Assembly: GCA_030407085.1 (NCBI GenBank) | Contig: CM059584.1 | Coordinates: forward strand, 64,988,001 to 65,052,000 | Length of the DNA: 64,000 bases | Origin: Trichopria drosophilae | Taxonomy: Eukaryota > Arthropoda > Insecta > Hymenoptera > Diapriidae | Reading direction: 5' to 3' | Shown here: positions 61,601 to 64,000 of the stretch, one piece after another | Layout: each line of letters starts with the position of its first letter | How positions within the stretch are numbered: position 1 is the stretch's first letter | Position numbers and translations under genes: made by a program | Notes under the pieces: generated by a model | What the model saw: the letters and a program-made list of their open reading frames with translations, nothing else | What the model was told of the DNA's origin: nothing | The model's database searches: none

Positions 61601-62429
61601 TGCTGCGAGGATTGACCTGGGAATGTTTGACATTTATGTTGTAAGTAAAGAGTCTCCTAAATATCAACATAAACCATGTCGGTAAGTTACTGACGTTAAC
61701 TTGTTATACTTAGTTCCCTTCCCTGTATGATAAGGTAACACTCGATGCGCACGATCAGTTCTGGCGACTACAACACTTTCCCGCAAGCGCACAAGCTTGA
61801 AAGTATCTAGTATACAAGCAACCTCAGACGAGTACATTCGGATGAACGCTTCACTGCAGCGTATACGTATATGCATAGGCATATGAAGTACGGCGTTTCT
61901 AGACTCGTAGAAGCGGTTTCGGTATTCCGACTATGCAACATTCCCCCAGTATATATATCTGTGATATGCAGGTGTAGTAGATGTTTAGTGTTGCTGAGCA
62001 TACTCCGAAAACTGGAAAATCTCTTTTTAAATTCGTAAAACGCGTAAGCCATTAAAATTATTTAAAAAGGGTACAAAAATTATCTAATAAAACTGCCTAA
62101 TAAATGTTGAAAAAAATCTTACGTATTTGTTTAATAATTGTTTACAATGGCCAATAAAAATGTCTCTTTCTTGGACATTTTATAAGAATGTTAGACAATA
62201 AATATCTAATAAATGGATAAATATCTGCCAGGGGAAGAACTGAGGATTTGCGTAAAAACAACTTCAAACAATAGCATGATAATTTTTGTTTTATGCAGGC
62301 AGTGTTTGGAGATTTTGAAGCCTCTGAATGTGCGCATGTTAATTCTTAAAATAAATGACACTTATGATCTTAGAAAATACTTCATCTCACTATTTATCTG
62401 ATACTACTTTCATTATACGGTATAATGTT
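58685..62429 (-). repeat. foldback element A, right copy
   Basis: The most complete copy: one arm 58,685-60,440 starting TTAGGGTTCTCAACAG, the other 60,470-62,429, which is cut by an LTR before its own end. The arms are clearly homologous but diverged (for example 59,220-59,290 with 61,610-61,545). The inverse of 9,935-13,376 in its inner and outer parts. Confidence 0.65.
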
Positions 62430-63206
62430 TGTCACGTCCGGGATTTGACGTAACACAAGGAAAGGGATGTTCTTCTTAATCATCCTAAGTATTAGGAAGC
62501 TCAAGAGAAGGAAAGGACATAATAATAAAAATAAGGATATTTGTAATTCAATTTATTAACGAGGCTAAATTACTTGCCTCGGGACAGTCAACCGTGAGTT
62601 TGAATTTGGGGTCTAAGATTCGGGATTGTGATGCAAAACTGGAGGGCAAAAGGGGCATTTGAAAAATATGGGTTCCTTGACAATAAAGGGGAATATTTGG
62701 GGTTAGGAAGCATGAGCAACCTAAACATTTCGGGACTTGGGACCGTTGTGGGGACAACATTACAGTACTGTAATATTGTCATATATTTGTCGGGCTAGGG
62801 AAAAGGGGGCAACCAGTAGATCATGGGGTGATTTTGCGGGACGGAAAGTGCACTGCTACTTACGTTGGGTAGGATTGAAGACCAAGTTGTTGGCGGGTGG
62901 CGACTCGTGGCTGGCAACTCGCGGTTGGCGGCTAGCGGGTGGCGGCTGGTTGCTGGTTGGCGACGGGTTGGCAAACTAATGATGCACTAACGACGTAGGG
63001 GACGGGAATGGTAACTCCACAGTTGACTGAATGCTGAACAGGGCAAGGGGCCTCTTTTTATAGAGACACAAGTAGTGTCTGGGGCGGAACTTGGACCCAT
63101 GTGTAAGGGCCAATAGGGAGCTTTCTTGAGGTGGAAGGGTGCAAAGATCTTCGGAAAAACGGCGAGGGGAGGGGCGATACGAGCGAACCGTCGCCGAGGC
63201 AAGACA
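62430..63206 (-). repeat. LTR in minus orientation, 777 bp
   Basis: Read on the minus strand it starts TGTCTTGCCTCGGCGACG and ends CCCGGACGTGACA, so it has TG...CA ends with TGTC/GACA inverted tips. It carries a TATA box and start-site-like TTCAGCATTCAGTC, and an AATAAA at 62,557-62,552 upstream of its end. No matching target duplication is found (ATGTT on one side, AATAC on the other). No partner LTR or internal region is visible in the window. It lies exactly where the palindrome stops. Confidence 0.7.
63054..63062 (-). promoter_or_regulatory. TATA box of the LTR
   Basis: TATAAAAAG on the minus strand, about 20-30 bases upstream of TTCAGCATTCAGTC (63,037-63,025), which contains TCAGT, an arthropod initiator-like word. 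Confidence 0.55.
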
Positions 63207-64000
63207 AATACAATTTTATATTATTAACAATATTAATATCATATACAGAATTAATTAACGCACAAATAGTAAAAGCCTTGTTTCTAAATCAGTTATTGAT
63301 ATTAATGAACATTGGATTTAAACAAAAAGAGTACAACGAAATAATATTATTTACGAAAATTAATTTAAAAGTGGTTATCAACATTATTTCCAAGTGGATC
63401 ATTAATATTAATAAGTGTTACATAATTTGAAACAGGCATTTATAAGTGCGATTGAATACGCTAATTATAAACTAAACAAACTTAAATGTTATTTAATATC
63501 AATATTCGCCTATGGTAATAGATATTTTGAAATGTAATTGAAGACGGTTTCTGCAATAGTTATTAGTAACGAAGAAGATATTGTTATAATAGTTAAGGGA
63601 AAGATGTGTTTTGATTTAACAGTTAAAATATAGTTCGGATATTAAAAGGCGAGGATCTATATAAATCTTAAATGATATGGCCTAAATTTAATTAATAATA
63701 AAAGTATTACAAGAGAAACATCCATTATTATTAATATTTTTATATTAACTATAATTTTTTAATCTTTGAATAAAGCAATTTTTAACAGTAGGTACATTTA
63801 ACAATTTAGTTTAAATGAATAAAGATGATTCTTTTGTAACTTAATAAAATATATAAATTTTAGAATATTTTGAAGATGAAACTTCTAGAAAAATAGAATT
63901 AAGAGGGTTTCCTTGGTGTTTAATTTTAGATAAATTTGATGACGGTTTTTCCGCCAGATTGCATGTATGAGAATGAGAGCAAGGACGCGGTCCCAAAGCG
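63207..64000. other. AT-rich sequence without recognised features
   Basis: It is not related to the left flank outside 10,461. A short open frame ends at 63,430, but it begins inside the LTR and has no recognisable motif. Confidence 0.5.

Larger units (their letters stand above)
48555..62429 (-). repeat. right arm of the giant inverted repeat
   Basis: This is the reverse complement of the left arm (10,461-40,363), interrupted only by the probable solo LTR at 54,878-56,302. It retains about 0.9 kb (about 58,640-59,552) that the left arm lost next to its LTR element. The outer end is flush with an LTR at 62,430. Confidence 0.93.

Noticed and set aside
63207..63430. Possible mitochondrial insertion, because of the Ile/Asn/Leu-rich translation
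   Set aside because: AT richness alone gives that composition; no mitochondrial gene motif is recognised.
1..64000. CRISPR array, rRNA genes, bacterial operons
   Set aside because: No regularly spaced short direct repeats with unique spacers, no rRNA-like conserved blocks, and genes are intron-bearing and transposon-derived.

Overview
The window looks like eukaryotic, AT-rich, repeat-dense nuclear DNA from an arthropod, most probably an insect. This rests on the transposon mix (pogo, piggyBac, P/THAP, PIF/Harbinger with a MADF-BESS partner gene, Penelope-like, LTR elements), arthropod-style LTR promoter sequence, and spliced genes. Species and order cannot be fixed from the sequence. No bacterial operon, CRISPR array or rRNA gene is seen. 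Nearly all recognisable coding sequence belongs to mobile elements, and most of it is broken.

Left flank, 1-9,930: the 3' part of a pogo-like transposase gene (2-1,052); a decayed piggyBac element on the minus strand with one terminal repeat next to TTAA (1,397 to about 3,990); a 5' fragment of a Penelope-like retroelement (4,010-5,136); an unassigned repeat-like block (5,137-6,220); a cysteine-rich minus-strand gene of unknown function broken by one frameshift (6,418-7,003); and non-coding DNA with a (CT)n tract.

From about 10,461 to 62,429 the window is one giant interrupted palindrome. The left arm (10,461-40,363) and right arm (48,555-62,429) are reverse complements with few differences, but each carries private insertions. 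Left only: an LTR retrotransposon without a recognisable pol gene (13,377-21,078, with an adjacent deletion), a 10,076-bp P/THAP transposon with an exact 8-bp target duplication (24,031-34,106), and a 0.44-kb AT-rich hairpin (35,031-35,471). Right only: a probable solo LTR with a 4-bp target duplication (54,878-56,302). Without these, each arm is about 11.5 kb. Older foldback elements and MITEs, one carrying a tRNA-like sequence, are present in both arms and so predate the duplication.

The loop (40,364-48,554) holds a PIF/Harbinger transposase gene (plus strand, broken) that converges on a MADF-BESS gene (minus strand). The exons of the MADF-BESS gene join without a stop only if its first exon is taken from the palindrome arm: exon 1 at 58,353-58,212, exon 2 at 43,938-43,348 and exon 3 at 42,045-41,672. 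These make 1,107 nt, a 368-residue frame, with both splice phases agreeing. The same exon 1 is duplicated in the left arm (21,328-21,469), where it points at the transposase gene. The arms may therefore be very long terminal inverted repeats that supply a promoter and first exon to both genes. A plain segmental inverted duplication or an assembly join of two haplotypes are the alternatives.

Right flank: an LTR in minus orientation (62,430-63,206) sits exactly at the palindrome edge, followed by AT-rich sequence with nothing recognisable.
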